The notes under the pieces: generated by a model
Told to the model about the DNA's origin: nothing
The model's input: only the letters and a program-made list of their open reading frames with translations
The model's database searches: none
Position numbers and translations under genes: made by a program
From: Mycobacterium dioxanotrophicus
GTDB taxonomy: Bacteria; Actinomycetota; Actinomycetes; Mycobacteriales; Mycobacteriaceae
NCBI RefSeq assembly: GCF_002157835.1
Contig: NZ_CP020809.1
Location: 3,596,001-3,660,000 of the forward strand
DNA: 64,000 bases
Direction: 5' to 3'
Shown: piece by piece, positions 42,816-51,926 of the stretch
How positions within the stretch are numbered: the first letter of the stretch is position 1
Layout: each line of letters starts with the position of its first letter

Positions 42816-43916
42816 TTACGCCGGGATCAGGGAGACTTTGACGGATTCTTTGCCGCTGGCCACCAGATCCAGGCCGCGCTGGAATTCGGTGAGGGGCAGC
42901 TGGTGGGTGCAGATCTGGTCCATCGGCAGCGTGCCGGATTCGATCATCTTGATCGCCGCGGGCCAGCAGTACGGCCCGAGGTGGGCGCCGAGCACGTCGA
43001 GTTCCTTGTCGTCGCTGATGATGCTCCAGTCGACGGTCACGTCGCTGCCGAACACGCCGTACTCGACGTACCGGCCGAGTTTGCGCAGCAGGTTCAGGCC
43101 TTGGGGCACAGCCGAAGTGTGGCCGGTGCCCTCGAGGTACACGTCGGCGCCGTAGCCGTCGGTGAGGCCCTTGACGATCTCTTCGGCGTTCTGTTCGGCG
43201 ATGTTGATCGTGAGGTCGGCGCCGCAGCGCTCGGCGAGCTTGAGCTTCTCCGGTGCCAGATCCAGGGCGATGACCCGCATGGGGTTCTTGGATTTCGCGC
43301 CGGCGATCATGCCGAGGCCGATGGGTCCGCACCCGGCCACCACGACGGTGTCCTCGAAGGTGATCTGGGCGCGCTCGACGGCGTGCAGCGCGCAGGACAG
43401 TGGTTCGGCGAATGCGGCGTGGGCCGGCGGGATGTCACCGGAAACCTTGTGCACCAACGCTTCCGCCGGATAGACCATGTAGCTGGCCATGGCGCCGGGC
43501 GTGCGGCGTTTGAAGCCGTAGAGATCGTGCGGCTGGCACATGTGGTACTGGCCCCGCTTGCAGAACCGGCACTCCCAGCACGGCACGATCTGTTCGGAGA
43601 CCACCCGGTCACCCACGGCGATGCCCCAGCGCTCGGCGGCCTCCTCGTCGAGGTCGACCACCCGGCCGACGAATTCGTGCCCCGGGATGACCATGGTCTC
43701 GGCCCAGGCCGGGCGGTTCTCGTCGCCCCAGAACTTGGCGGCGCCGTGATAGCACTTCAGATCGCTGGCGCAGATGCCGACCGCTTCGACGCGGATCAGC
43801 GCCTCGCCCCGGCCGCGTTGTGGCACAGCCACTTCCTCAAGCCGGTAATCCTGCGGGCCATGGCAGACCACTGCCTGCATCTTCTCGGGGATCTGGGCGG
43901 AGCCTGGATTGGACAC
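42816..43916 (-). CDS. eltD: Zinc-dependent erythritol/L-threitol-type polyol dehydrogenase
   Basis: A 366-residue MDR alcohol dehydrogenase, close to the M. smegmatis erythritol/L-threitol dehydrogenase as I recall it. Catalytic zinc ligands: Cys in VGICASDLKCYHG, His-Glu in VIPGHEFVGRV, and the downstream AEPLSCALHAVE. The structural zinc loop is VPCWECRFCKRGQYHMCQ with four Cys. The NAD site is VVAGCGPIGLGMIAG. The GTG start at 43916 has AAAGG about 8 bases upstream. It is the first gene of the polyol ABC operon and divergent from the SorC regulator. Confidence 0.88.
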   Translation of the reverse strand: MSNPGSAQIPEKMQAVVCHGPQDYRLEEVAVPQRGRGEALIRVEAVGICASDLKCYHGAAKFWGDENRPAWAETMVIPGHEFVGRVVDLDEEAAERWGIAVGDRVVSEQIVPCWECRFCKRGQYHMCQPHDLYGFKRRTPGAMASYMVYPAEALVHKVSGDIPPAHAAFAEPLSCALHAVERAQITFEDTVVVAGCGPIGLGMIAGAKSKNPMRVIALDLAPEKLKLAERCGADLTINIAEQNAEEIVKGLTDGYGADVYLEGTGHTSAVPQGLNLLRKLGRYVEYGVFGSDVTVDWSIISDDKELDVLGAHLGPYCWPAAIKMIESGTLPMDQICTHQLPLTEFQRGLDLVASGKESVKVSLIPA

Positions 43917-43962
43917 GACGGACACCTTTCGCACTGTGGTTGGTGTCACATTAACCAGCCTA

Positions 43963-44018
43963 TGCACATATGTCCAGAACAATTGTGCAGAGAAATCTGA
44001 ACGAGAACAGATGTTCAG
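43963..44018. promoter_or_regulatory. Two dyads between the polyol operon and its SorC regulator
   Basis: TGCACA (43963-43968) pairs with TGTGCA (43984-43989) across 15 bases, and CTGAAC (43997-44002) pairs with GTTCAG (44013-44018) across 10. Both lie in the 117-bp divergent promoter. CATACT (44022-44027) is a possible -10 for the regulator gene, whose GTG at 44034 lacks a ribosome site and may be leaderless. SorC-family proteins bind such spaced dyads as tetramers. Confidence 0.5.
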
Positions 44019-44033
44019 TGTCATACTCGTCAG

Positions 44034-45056
44034 GTGCCCAGGTCAGCGCAGCCGACGCCGTCCAACGGTGTCGACGGCTCATCGCTCGACGCCGAATCCG
44101 GCCACTTCCCGGCCTCGCTGCTGTACGCCGCCGCGAAGATGTACTACACCGAGGACGCCACCCAGGCCGATGTCGCGGCCCAGCTCGGGACCAGCCGGGC
44201 GACCGTCAGCCGGCTGCTCGCCGAAGCCAAGCGGCGCGGGATCGTCCGCATCGAAGTGGTGCCGCCCGCCGAAGTGACCGCAGGCGACGTCGCCGACCGG
44301 TTGACGCGTGCCCTCGCACTCAACACCGTGTTCCTGTGCCATCCCCTGGCACAGCCCGGCCCCGGCCGCACCGACGTCGACGTCATGGGCGCGGCGTTGG
44401 CGCCTGCAGTGGGCCGCGCCCTGACCGCGGCCGGACTGCTGCCGGGTGACGTGTTGCTCGTGTCGTCGGGCCGTACCGTCTACGAGGTCGCCCAGTACGA
44501 CCTCGTCGACCTACCCGGTGTCCTGGTCGCCCCCACCGTCGGCGGCAACGACCAGCCTGAGGAGTGGTACCAGACCAACGAGATCACGCGGCTGGTGGCC
44601 AACCGCGTCAAAGGCAGACCCAACTACCTGTTCGCCCCCGCGTTGCCGGGGCCCGATCTCTACCCGTCGTTGCTCAACGATCCGAGCATCCAGCGCGTCC
44701 TGAACCTCTGGCCGCGTGCCCGATGCGCGTTGATGGGTGTCGGCGCCCCGCCGCTGAGCCGTTCGGACATCCCCCGGTTCGTGCCGACCGGATCCACGTC
44801 ACTGCGCACCGCGGTCGGCGATGTGTGTTCCCGGTTCTACGATCGCGATGGCGAGCCGGTGGAGTTCGACGGCAGCGACCGCCTCATCGCGGTGGAACTC
44901 GAAGTGCTGCAACATGTCCCGGTCACCATCGCCGTCGCGGTCGGCAGGGACAAGGTCGACTCGATCATCGCGGGCGCGCGCGGCGGGTACTTCAACCAAC
45001 TGGTGACCGACCCGGTGACGGCGACAGCCATCCTCGACAGAACCGAACCGGGCTAG
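44034..45056 (+). CDS. SorC-family (sugar-binding) transcriptional regulator
   Basis: A 340-residue regulator. Its N-terminal HTH reads LYAAAKMYYTEDATQADVAA then LGTSRATVSRLLAEAKRRGI. The C-terminal sugar-phosphate-binding domain of the SorC/DeoR type has GDVLLVSSGRTVYEVAQ, VLVAPTVGGNDQPEEWYQTN, and IAVAVGRDKVDSIIAGARGG. GTG start without an upstream ribosome site. It is divergent from the polyol operon and convergent with an FGGY kinase gene 3 bases away. It likely senses a phosphorylated polyol or ketose. Confidence 0.9.
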   Translation: MPRSAQPTPSNGVDGSSLDAESGHFPASLLYAAAKMYYTEDATQADVAAQLGTSRATVSRLLAEAKRRGIVRIEVVPPAEVTAGDVADRLTRALALNTVFLCHPLAQPGPGRTDVDVMGAALAPAVGRALTAAGLLPGDVLLVSSGRTVYEVAQYDLVDLPGVLVAPTVGGNDQPEEWYQTNEITRLVANRVKGRPNYLFAPALPGPDLYPSLLNDPSIQRVLNLWPRARCALMGVGAPPLSRSDIPRFVPTGSTSLRTAVGDVCSRFYDRDGEPVEFDGSDRLIAVELEVLQHVPVTIAVAVGRDKVDSIIAGARGGYFNQLVTDPVTATAILDRTEPG

Positions 45057-45059
45057 CCG

Positions 45060-46541
45060 TCATCCGGTGGTCTGACCGGACAACCGGTGCACCTGCTCCT
45101 TGGTCGCCGGGTACAGCTCCCGCCACGTCGCATACAGATCGTCGTACAGCTCACGGTTGCGCATGTCGGGCTTGATCTCGCGGGCGATCTTGGCCCAGTC
45201 GGTGTCGGCGGGCACCAACCCTGTTCCGATCGCCGCCAGCAGGGCGTCGCCGTAACTGGCGCCGATCCCCTGCTCCGGGATCAACTGCAGGCGGCCGGTG
45301 ATGTCGCTGACCGCCTGCACCCAGATCGGGCTGCGCAGGCCACCGCCGACCGCGACCGTGCGGGCACCGCTGTGGGCGTCGTCGAAACGTTCCAGAATCT
45401 GCCGGATCCCGAACGAAATCCCTTCGTAGGCAGCGCGGAAGAGATGGCCACGGCCGTGGCGCAAGGTCAGGCCGGCAACCACTCCGCGGGCCTGGGGATC
45501 GAACACCGGCGTGCGCTCCCCCGCCAGGTACGGCAGCACCAACAACCCTTCGCTGCCGGGCGGCACATCGCGGGCCTCGGCCACCAATTCCTCGAACGAC
45601 GCTCCGCCGGTGACGCCCTGCAACCAGTTGATCAGGCTGCCCGCGGTCGAGGTGCCCGCGGCCAGCGCCAGCGTGCCGCGTTCGACGCCTGCCGTCGTCC
45701 ACAACGCCGGATCGCTGTGGTACTCGGCGATGACCTGCACCAGGAACATCGTCGACCCGTACATCAACATCTGATCGCCGGGGCGACGCACCCCGACCGA
45801 GAAGGCCTCGGAATACGCGTCCACCGTTCCGGCTGCGACCGGTGTCCCCACCGGCACACCCGTGGCCGCCGCGGCCTGCGCGGTGACGGTGCCCACGACC
45901 TCGCTGGGCCACACGAGCCGCGGCAGCGGCAGGTGCGCGCAGATGCGTTGCGCCCAGGGCAGATTCCACGTGTAGTCGCGGGTGGCGTAGAGCGGGTCGC
46001 ACTGGCTCGCCGTGTGATGGTCCATCACGTACTCACCAGTGAGCTTGGCGGCGATGAACGAGTTGGACCCGAACCAGCCCGTCGCACGGTCGAACACCTC
46101 GGGTTCGTGGCGACGCACCCATTCCAGCTTGGGCCCGACCGCCTGGCTGGACAGCAGGGTGCCGGCCCGCTCGAGAATCTCGGCCTCACCGAACTCAGCG
46201 GTCAGTACGGCGATCTCCGCGGCAGCGCGGGTGTCGATGCCGAACAGGATCGCCGGGCGCAGCGGGCGCAGATCGTCGTCGCACAACACCAGACACGGGC
46301 CGACACCGCTGACGCACATCCCGGCCAGCACAGCCCCGCTCGGCATGTGGGCCATCAGCGCCGTGCTGATCCCGCAAACCTCACGCCACCACAGGTTTTC
46401 CGCATCGACCTCGGCCCACCCAGGTCGCGGTAGGTCCATGGAGTGCGCAACGGTTTCGGTGGCAATGACCGAACCTGACGTGTCGACGAGGACACCCTTG
46501 GTGCTTCCGGTCCCCATGTCGATTCCGAGCAGCACCTCCAC
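45060..46541 (-). CDS. FGGY-family carbohydrate kinase
   Basis: A 493-residue sugar kinase. It begins LLGIDMGTGSTKGVLVDTSG (phosphate loop 1), has a central AAGTVDAYSEAFSVGV and LMYGSTMFLVQVIAEY, and a C-terminal TVAVGGGLRSPIWVQAVSDI adenosine motif. Length suits xylulokinase, ribulokinase or erythritol-kinase-like members. GTG start. It is convergent with the SorC gene and downstream of a thioesterase on the same strand. It may act in the same C4/C5 polyol route; substrate not determinable by eye. Confidence 0.9.
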   Translation of the reverse strand: MEVLLGIDMGTGSTKGVLVDTSGSVIATETVAHSMDLPRPGWAEVDAENLWWREVCGISTALMAHMPSGAVLAGMCVSGVGPCLVLCDDDLRPLRPAILFGIDTRAAAEIAVLTAEFGEAEILERAGTLLSSQAVGPKLEWVRRHEPEVFDRATGWFGSNSFIAAKLTGEYVMDHHTASQCDPLYATRDYTWNLPWAQRICAHLPLPRLVWPSEVVGTVTAQAAAATGVPVGTPVAAGTVDAYSEAFSVGVRRPGDQMLMYGSTMFLVQVIAEYHSDPALWTTAGVERGTLALAAGTSTAGSLINWLQGVTGGASFEELVAEARDVPPGSEGLLVLPYLAGERTPVFDPQARGVVAGLTLRHGRGHLFRAAYEGISFGIRQILERFDDAHSGARTVAVGGGLRSPIWVQAVSDITGRLQLIPEQGIGASYGDALLAAIGTGLVPADTDWAKIAREIKPDMRNRELYDDLYATWRELYPATKEQVHRLSGQTTG

Positions 46542-46565
46542 GCCGACAACCCTACGACGAGGACC

Positions 46566-47384
46566 TCACCTCGGGGCAGAGCGCTCCGGGAACGGGTCGT
46601 TGGCGAAGTCGATCTGCGCCTGCGGATTGCTCACGGCCGTGACGAGGCCGGTGCCGAATGCGCCCGCGCTGTCGAACAACGTCGAGGCGCCCACCGCGAT
46701 GCCGTCGGCGGCCCAGTGCGAGTCCGCCTGTACGCCGATCCAGTCATCGAGCGGTAGCCGGGCCAGACCCACGGTGAGATCGCCGTTGATGTAGCCGACG
46801 CCCGCGGTCCCCAGGTTGGTGACGAGGCTCGTGCCCTCGGCCGCCATCGCCGCCCGGACGAACGGGGAGTTGGGCCGACCGTCGACGACGGTGATGGTTC
46901 GGTTGATGAACCGTTTGCGCGAGGCATTTTGATGATCGGCAATGGTGCCGCCCCAGCCGGCTACGTCGCTGCCCATCAGCGTCATCTGGGCCGAATCGAG
47001 CGTGGCCGGCGCCGCGAATTCCGCTGTCGCGCACCATTCCTCGCCGCGCGGGGCCGATGACCTCCGATACTGCACGAGCGTGGCCTTGGCCACCGTGACG
47101 CCGTCCTGCACCAGCTCGCACTCCGAATTCCGCACCCGCCTGCCGTCGCGGACCAGCGCGACCTTGGTGGTGGTCGGCACCCCGCGGGCCGCTTTGAACA
47201 GGTCGACCGTCAGCCGGGCGGGCAGGAACTCCGGCAGCTCATATGCGGACTCGAGCGCGCGGGCGGCCAGACCGACCAGCGCCGGGCCGTTGAGATGGTC
47301 TTCACCCCAGTGGCTCTGCGCGAATTTCGTCGGCACGAACCGGTCCTGATCGGTTTGGGTGAAATGCGTGGCACGCGCGGTCAT
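46566..47384 (-). CDS. Double-hotdog thioesterase family protein
   Basis: About 272 residues. First half: HLNGPALVGLAARALESAYE and LTVDLFKAARGVPTTTKVAL, typical of the acyl-CoA thioesterase-like PF13622 family. Second half: GYINGDLTVGLARLPLDDWI and DGIAVGASTLFDSAGAFGTG. Start is 47384 or 47402. It lies upstream of the FGGY kinase gene (24 bases) and is divergent from a LysR gene, which is a likely regulator. A second, related protein is encoded at 35793. Confidence 0.78.
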   Translation of the reverse strand: MTARATHFTQTDQDRFVPTKFAQSHWGEDHLNGPALVGLAARALESAYELPEFLPARLTVDLFKAARGVPTTTKVALVRDGRRVRNSECELVQDGVTVAKATLVQYRRSSAPRGEEWCATAEFAAPATLDSAQMTLMGSDVAGWGGTIADHQNASRKRFINRTITVVDGRPNSPFVRAAMAAEGTSLVTNLGTAGVGYINGDLTVGLARLPLDDWIGVQADSHWAADGIAVGASTLFDSAGAFGTGLVTAVSNPQAQIDFANDPFPERSAPR

Positions 47385-47468
47385 CACCGCATCGTCGCAC
47401 ATGGGCTAACTATCCAGCACAGTGCATCGATATGGACAGAACGTTCACGATATACGGACAATTGCTGC

Positions 47469-48380
47469 GTGGACACCCGCCGATTGCAGTTGCTGCTGGC
47501 CCTGTCGCGGCTGGGCTCCATGCGAGCGGTCGCCGAGGTTCACCACCTGACCACCTCGACGGTGTCGCAGCAGATCGCCGCGCTGGCCAAGGACACCGGC
47601 GCCCAGCTGATCGAACCCGACGGCCGCAACGTGCGCCTCACGCCGGCGGGGCTGCGGCTCGCCGAACACGCGGTCACCATCCTCGCCGCCGTCGACAGTG
47701 CGCGCCTGGACCTCGACCCGGATGCCGAACCGGCAGGCACCATCCGCATCGGCGGGTTCGCCACGGCCATTCGCGTCTCGCTGCTCCCGGTTCTGGCCGA
47801 CATCGCCTGCACCCATCCGCGCGTCGAGGCGATCATCAGCGAGTACGAGCCCATCGAGGCCTTCCGCCGGCTCGTGGACAACGAACTCGACATGGCTCTG
47901 ACCTACGACTACAACCTGGCGCCGGCCTCCCCCGACCCCGTGCTGGAATCGTGGCCGCTGTGGTCGACCAGATGGGGTCTGGTGGTGCCGGCCGCCGCAT
48001 CCGACTCGGTGGATCTCATCGACTATGCCGACCACACCTGGATCGTCAACTCCCGCAACACCGCCGACGAGGACGCAGTACGAACACTCGCCGCCCTGTC
48101 AGGGTTCAGGCCAAGGATCGCCCATCAGATCGACACCCTCGACCTCGTCGAGGATCTCGTCCTGGCCGGCTACGGAATCGGGCTGTTGCCCGTGGACCGC
48201 ACTCCGCGCGACGGACTGAAGGTCTTACCGCTACGCAGCCCCGAGGTGATCATGACCACCTATGTGGTGATCCGGCGCGGACGCTCCGGTTGGCCTCCGC
48301 TGCGGCTGGTGCTCGACCGACTTCGTCCCTCCGACACGCGGCCCACGTCATTGCGGCACTGGCCTCGGATGTCCGAATAG
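47469..48380 (+). CDS. LysR-family transcriptional regulator
   Basis: A 303-residue LTTR. The N-terminal HTH is LLLALSRLGSMRAVAEVHHL followed by TTSTVSQQIAALAKDTGAQL and a wing. The effector domain has GTIRIGGFATAIRVSLLPVL and DMALTYDYNLAPASPDP, the ordinary periplasmic-binding-protein fold. GTG start. It is divergent from the thioesterase-kinase pair; the 84-bp gap contains GAACGTTC, a perfect 8-base palindrome. Its stop lies 2 bases from the end of the convergent metallo-hydrolase gene. Confidence 0.92.
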   Translation: MDTRRLQLLLALSRLGSMRAVAEVHHLTTSTVSQQIAALAKDTGAQLIEPDGRNVRLTPAGLRLAEHAVTILAAVDSARLDLDPDAEPAGTIRIGGFATAIRVSLLPVLADIACTHPRVEAIISEYEPIEAFRRLVDNELDMALTYDYNLAPASPDPVLESWPLWSTRWGLVVPAAASDSVDLIDYADHTWIVNSRNTADEDAVRTLAALSGFRPRIAHQIDTLDLVEDLVLAGYGIGLLPVDRTPRDGLKVLPLRSPEVIMTTYVVIRRGRSGWPPLRLVLDRLRPSDTRPTSLRHWPRMSE

Positions 48381-48382
48381 GG

Positions 48383-49087
48383 CTATTGCCTGGCGGCGCA
48401 CCAGGCGACCAGCCACTGCTGTTGCCGCCGAACGAATTCCGCGTCGACCACGGCACCGTGCCCCGGCACGAGAAGCGCACGGGGCCCGGCGGCGTCGAGC
48501 AGCACGTCCAAGGTCGACGGCCACGCCGTGATATCGGAGTGCTCATCGATCGCCGGATCACCGGACTCCTCGACGAGATCACCGCAGAACACCACCGCGC
48601 GTTGACCGGGCACCACGACGATGAGGTCGTGGTCGGTGTGCCCGCGGCCAGGATGGCTCACCGTCACCGTACGACCTCCGAGATCGATCGTCGCATCCCA
48701 AGTTCCGCGTTGCGGTGGGCGCAGCGCGAGGATGGTCTCGTCCACCTCGGCCGGATCGGCGCCGTACTCGACGGCATCGGCGCGGAGGCGGGCGGTGCCG
48801 TGCGACAGCATCTCGGCCACCTCCGGTGCGCAATGGATCCGCGCCGCGGTGAAGTGCGCACTGCCGAGGACATGGTCGAAATGGTGGTGGGTCAGCACGA
48901 TCTGGCCGACGGGTCGGCCGGTGAGAGCGCGAATGTCCGCGTCGAGCGCTCTGGCCTCGGCCACGGTGGTTCCAGAATCGACCAGCAGCACATCGCTGTC
49001 CCCCGCGACCAGGCCGACCGTCACATCGAGGAACGGCAACCGGACCCGCCACACGCCGTGTGTCAGCGACTCCCAGTCGAAGTTCAC
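48383..49087 (-). CDS. Metallo-beta-lactamase-fold hydrolase
   Basis: A 234-residue MBL-fold enzyme. The metal motif is [15 protein letters not shown] (H-x-H-x-D-H), further ligands His in [14 protein letters not shown], Asp in [12 protein letters not shown], and His in [11 protein letters not shown]. It resembles glyoxalase II-like or quorum-lactonase-like members without a clear substrate. GTG start overlapping the upstream xylulokinase stop by 4 bases, which suggests a shared transcript. Confidence 0.88.
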   Translation of the reverse strand: MNFDWESLTHGVWRVRLPFLDVTVGLVAGDSDVLLVDSGTTVAEARALDADIRALTGRPVGQIVLTHHHFDHVLGSAHFTAARIHCAPEVAEMLSHGTARLRADAVEYGADPAEVDETILALRPPQRGTWDATIDLGGRTVTVSHPGRGHTDHDLIVVVPGQRAVVFCGDLVEESGDPAIDEHSDITAWPSTLDVLLDAAGPRALLVPGHGAVVDAEFVRRQQQWLVAWCAARQ

Positions 49088-50481
49088 TGACCGAGTGTCA
49101 ACGGCTGCGCCGCGAGGTACTGCTCGAAGACCTGCGGAGTCGGCTCCGCGGTGTACGGCGTGATGGGGCCGAGGCTCCAGGCCGGCGGCGCATCCTGCTT
49201 GCTCAACGCCCAGGCCGCCTGCCGGGCGGCGCCGAGCGCGACGTACTCGTCGGGCCGCGGCACGTGCACCGGACGACCCCAGATGGCCGGGGCGATCCGC
49301 CGTACCGCCTCCGAACGGGCGCCGCCGCCGACCAGGATGATGCGGTCGACGCTGACGCCGTAGCTGACGATCTTGTCGATGCAGTACGCCATCGACGCCA
49401 AAAGCCCGTCCACACCGGCGCGCGCGAGGTTGGCGGAGTTGAAGTTCCGCGCCGTCACACCGTGCAGTGCGCCGCGGGCCTGCGGAAGGTTCGGTGAGCG
49501 TTCGCCTTCCAGATAGGGCACCAGCGTCAACCCGTCTGCTCCCGGCTGCGCCGAAAGCGCCAGCCGGTCGAACTCGTCGTAATCCACCCGCAGCATCGCG
49601 GCGGTGGCGGCCAGCACGGGCGCACCGTTGAGCGTGCACACGAGCGGCAGTTGCCGCCCAGTGGCGTCGGCGAATCCGGCAACGATGCCGTCCGGATCAT
49701 GCGGTGCCGCGTCGCCGACGGCGCTGACCACGCCCGATGTGCCGAGCGAGACGACGCAATCCCCCGGCCCCGCCCCAAGACCGAGCGCGGCAGCGGCATT
49801 GTCACCGGCGCCGGGCGCGAGGATCGCGCCGCCCGGCAGCGTGCCCGCGATCTCCGCGGGACCCAGCACCGCGGGCAGCGCGGGCCGACGCCCACGCATC
49901 GCGAGCTCCAGCAAGTCATCGCGGTAGCTGTCGGTCTCTGCCGAGAAGTAGCCGGTGCCGCTCGCGTCGCTGCGGTCGGTGCGAAGGTCGGCGATGTCGG
50001 TCGAGCCACTCAGCCGCCAGGTCAGCCAATCGTGCGGCAGGCACACCGCTGCGGTGGCGTCGGCGTGGCCCGGTTCGTTGTCGACCAACCATCGCAGTTT
50101 GCTTGCGGTGATCGCGGCGACGGGCACCACACCGACGCGGTTAGCCCATTCGGCAGGGCCACCGAGCTCGTCGACCAGCTGGGCCCCGCTGCCGGCGGAG
50201 CGGGTGTCATTCCACAGCAAGGCATCTCGCACCACCGCCCCGGACCGGTCGAGGCACACCATGCCGTGCTGCTGCGCACCCACGGCCAGCGCCTCGACGT
50301 CGTCGAGGCCGCCGACTGCGGCTATGGTCGTCTGCAGAGCTGCCCACCAGTGCTGCGGGTCTATCTCGGTTCCGCCGGGGTGCGGGGTCGACGCTGAGCG
50401 CATCACCGCGCCGCTGTCAGCGTCGCAGACCACGATCTTGCACGATTGGGTGGATGAGTCGATGCCGGCAACAAGAGCCAC
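49084..50481 (-). CDS. xylB: Xylulokinase-like FGGY kinase
   Basis: A 465-residue FGGY kinase. Signatures: [20 protein letters not shown] (loop 1), [37 protein letters not shown], which is typical of xylulokinase, [20 protein letters not shown], and [20 protein letters not shown]. The GTG start at 50481 matches the family N-terminus; the long frame continuing upstream is antisense to the DoxX gene. It is coupled to the metallo-hydrolase gene and divergent from doxX. No xylose isomerase is in view. Confidence 0.88.
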   Translation of the reverse strand: MALVAGIDSSTQSCKIVVCDADSGAVMRSASTPHPGGTEIDPQHWWAALQTTIAAVGGLDDVEALAVGAQQHGMVCLDRSGAVVRDALLWNDTRSAGSGAQLVDELGGPAEWANRVGVVPVAAITASKLRWLVDNEPGHADATAAVCLPHDWLTWRLSGSTDIADLRTDRSDASGTGYFSAETDSYRDDLLELAMRGRRPALPAVLGPAEIAGTLPGGAILAPGAGDNAAAALGLGAGPGDCVVSLGTSGVVSAVGDAAPHDPDGIVAGFADATGRQLPLVCTLNGAPVLAATAAMLRVDYDEFDRLALSAQPGADGLTLVPYLEGERSPNLPQARGALHGVTARNFNSANLARAGVDGLLASMAYCIDKIVSYGVSVDRIILVGGGARSEAVRRIAPAIWGRPVHVPRPDEYVALGAARQAAWALSKQDAPPAWSLGPITPYTAEPTPQVFEQYLAAQPLTLGQ

Positions 50482-50604
50482 GCCCGAGAAGCTACACCGA
50501 TACGGCCGGTTCTCGTCAGCGCTTGGGCTCCGTTGCGGACGTCGGCCCCCAACCGGTTCGCCGCGACAGGTTTGCGGTAGCGCCGCTGCGGAAACACCTA
50601 CGCC

Positions 50605-51420
50605 ATGCTGATCCGACGAATTGCCCGGCCCATGCTGGCGACCACGTTCATCGCCCGCGGCGTGGATGCGCTGCGGAGCCCGAAACCCGCCGCAGACGCT
50701 GCCCGGCCCGTGGTGGGCGCCGTCCGCAAGCTGCCGCCTCCCGTGGTGCCCACCTCGGTACCCGAGGCCGAAACCGTGGCCAAGGTCAACGCAGCCGTCC
50801 AGATCGGCGGCGGATTGTTGCTGGCCACCGGACGAATGCCACGGTTGGCCTCGGGATTGCTCGCGCTCTCGGTGATCCCCGGAGGGCTCGGCAGCCATAC
50901 GTTCTGGTCCGAAACCGACCCGGAGCGGCAAGCTGAGCAACGCCGCGCGTTCCTCGCCGACGTCAGCCTGATCGGCGGGTTGATCATCGCCGCGGTGGAC
51001 ACCGAGGGCAAACCGTCGCTGGCTTGGCGCGGACGCCGCGCTGCCAAAGCCGCATCGGCAACGGTCGCCGCGGCCTGGCCGCTCGGAGAGTCGGCCGGAC
51101 AATCGCTGGCCGACAGCGAGGTCGCCGAGAAGCTCGGCCATGGCTTGCAGACCGGTGCCGAGCGAGGTCGAGAGCTCGCCGAAGCGGCCCGTGAGCGTGC
51201 CGTGGAATTCGCCCATGTGGCCCGCGAGCGCGGACCCGACCTGGCGCAGGCCGCCGGTGAGCGTGCGGCCGAATTGGCCCATGTCGCCCGTGATCGCGCG
51301 CCCGATCTGGCTCAGGCCGCCGGTGACCGGGCGTCAACCGTGGCCGACGCCGCTCGCGAACGCGGTGCCGAACTGGGCGAGATGGTGCGTGCACAGCTCA
51401 ACGAGCGCCGCGGGCGGTAG
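50605..51420 (+). CDS. DoxX-family membrane protein with a C-terminal 22-residue repeat tail
   Basis: A 271-residue protein. Residues 1-135 are DoxX-like: [60 protein letters not shown] and [20 protein letters not shown]. Residues 140-190 link to three tandem 22-residue repeats (191-212, 213-234, 235-256), each close to LAxAAxxRAxEFAHVARxRx, predicted as a long amphipathic helix. The tail is unusual for DoxX proteins, which normally stop after the last helix. It is divergent from xylB and followed 9 bases later by an RDD gene. Confidence 0.85.
   Translation: MLIRRIARPMLATTFIARGVDALRSPKPAADAARPVVGAVRKLPPPVVPTSVPEAETVAKVNAAVQIGGGLLLATGRMPRLASGLLALSVIPGGLGSHTFWSETDPERQAEQRRAFLADVSLIGGLIIAAVDTEGKPSLAWRGRRAAKAASATVAAAWPLGESAGQSLADSEVAEKLGHGLQTGAERGRELAEAARERAVEFAHVARERGPDLAQAAGERAAELAHVARDRAPDLAQAAGDRASTVADAARERGAELGEMVRAQLNERRGR
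51175..51372 (+). repeat. Three tandem 66-bp coding repeats in the doxX tail
   Basis: Units 51175-51240, 51241-51306 and 51307-51372 encode the 22-residue repeats at residues 191-256. The first two units are the most alike ([20 protein letters not shown] versus [20 protein letters not shown]). The third has drifted in its second half. The period 22 is two 11-residue turns, as in LEA-like or apolipoprotein-like amphipathic helices. Confidence 0.8.
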
Positions 51421-51429
51421 TTTGGCTGT

Positions 51430-51921
51430 ATGACGACGGGTGACTTCCAGCCGCAACCGGGGCAGTACGGCCAGCCAGGATTTCCTCCGCCACACGGGGC
51501 TCAGCAGCCGGGTGGTCTGGCGGCGCGATTCTTCGCGCGAGTGATCGACGGAATCCTGGTGGGCATCGTCTCCATCGTCCTGTCGGTGGTGACGGATTCG
51601 TTGTCGAGCTACTGGGTCACCGGACTGTTCACGGGCCTACTGAGTTTCGTCTACTTCGTACTGTTCGAGACCACGAGCGGCTGGACTCCCGGTAAGCGCC
51701 TGCTGGGTCTTTCGGTCCACGGGCCCGGCGGTGCCGCCAAGCCCACCGCGGCGCAATCGGCGATCCGAAATGCGTTCACCCTCTTGCCGATCATCCCGTT
51801 CATCGGCGGGTTCCTCGGCGTGATCGCGATCATCGTCATTGCGGTGACCATCAGCAGCAGCCCCACCAAGCAGGGCAAGCATGACGAACTCGCCGGTGGC
51901 ACGCAGGTCGTCAAGAGCTGA
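51430..51921 (+). CDS. RDD-family membrane protein
   Basis: A 163-residue protein. The N-terminus is Gln/Gly/Pro-rich (FQPQPGQYGQPGFPPPHGAQ), then the RDD domain with ARFFARVIDGILVGIVSIVL, two further helices and the conserved TPGKRLLGLSV. The classical R-D-D residues are present as R in FARVIDG, D in VIDG, and D of KHDELAGGTQVV at the end. Function of RDD proteins is largely unknown; some are Na+/H+ antiporters. It lies 9 bases after doxX. Confidence 0.85.
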   Translation: MTTGDFQPQPGQYGQPGFPPPHGAQQPGGLAARFFARVIDGILVGIVSIVLSVVTDSLSSYWVTGLFTGLLSFVYFVLFETTSGWTPGKRLLGLSVHGPGGAAKPTAAQSAIRNAFTLLPIIPFIGGFLGVIAIIVIAVTISSSPTKQGKHDELAGGTQVVKS

Positions 51922-51926
51922 ACAGG

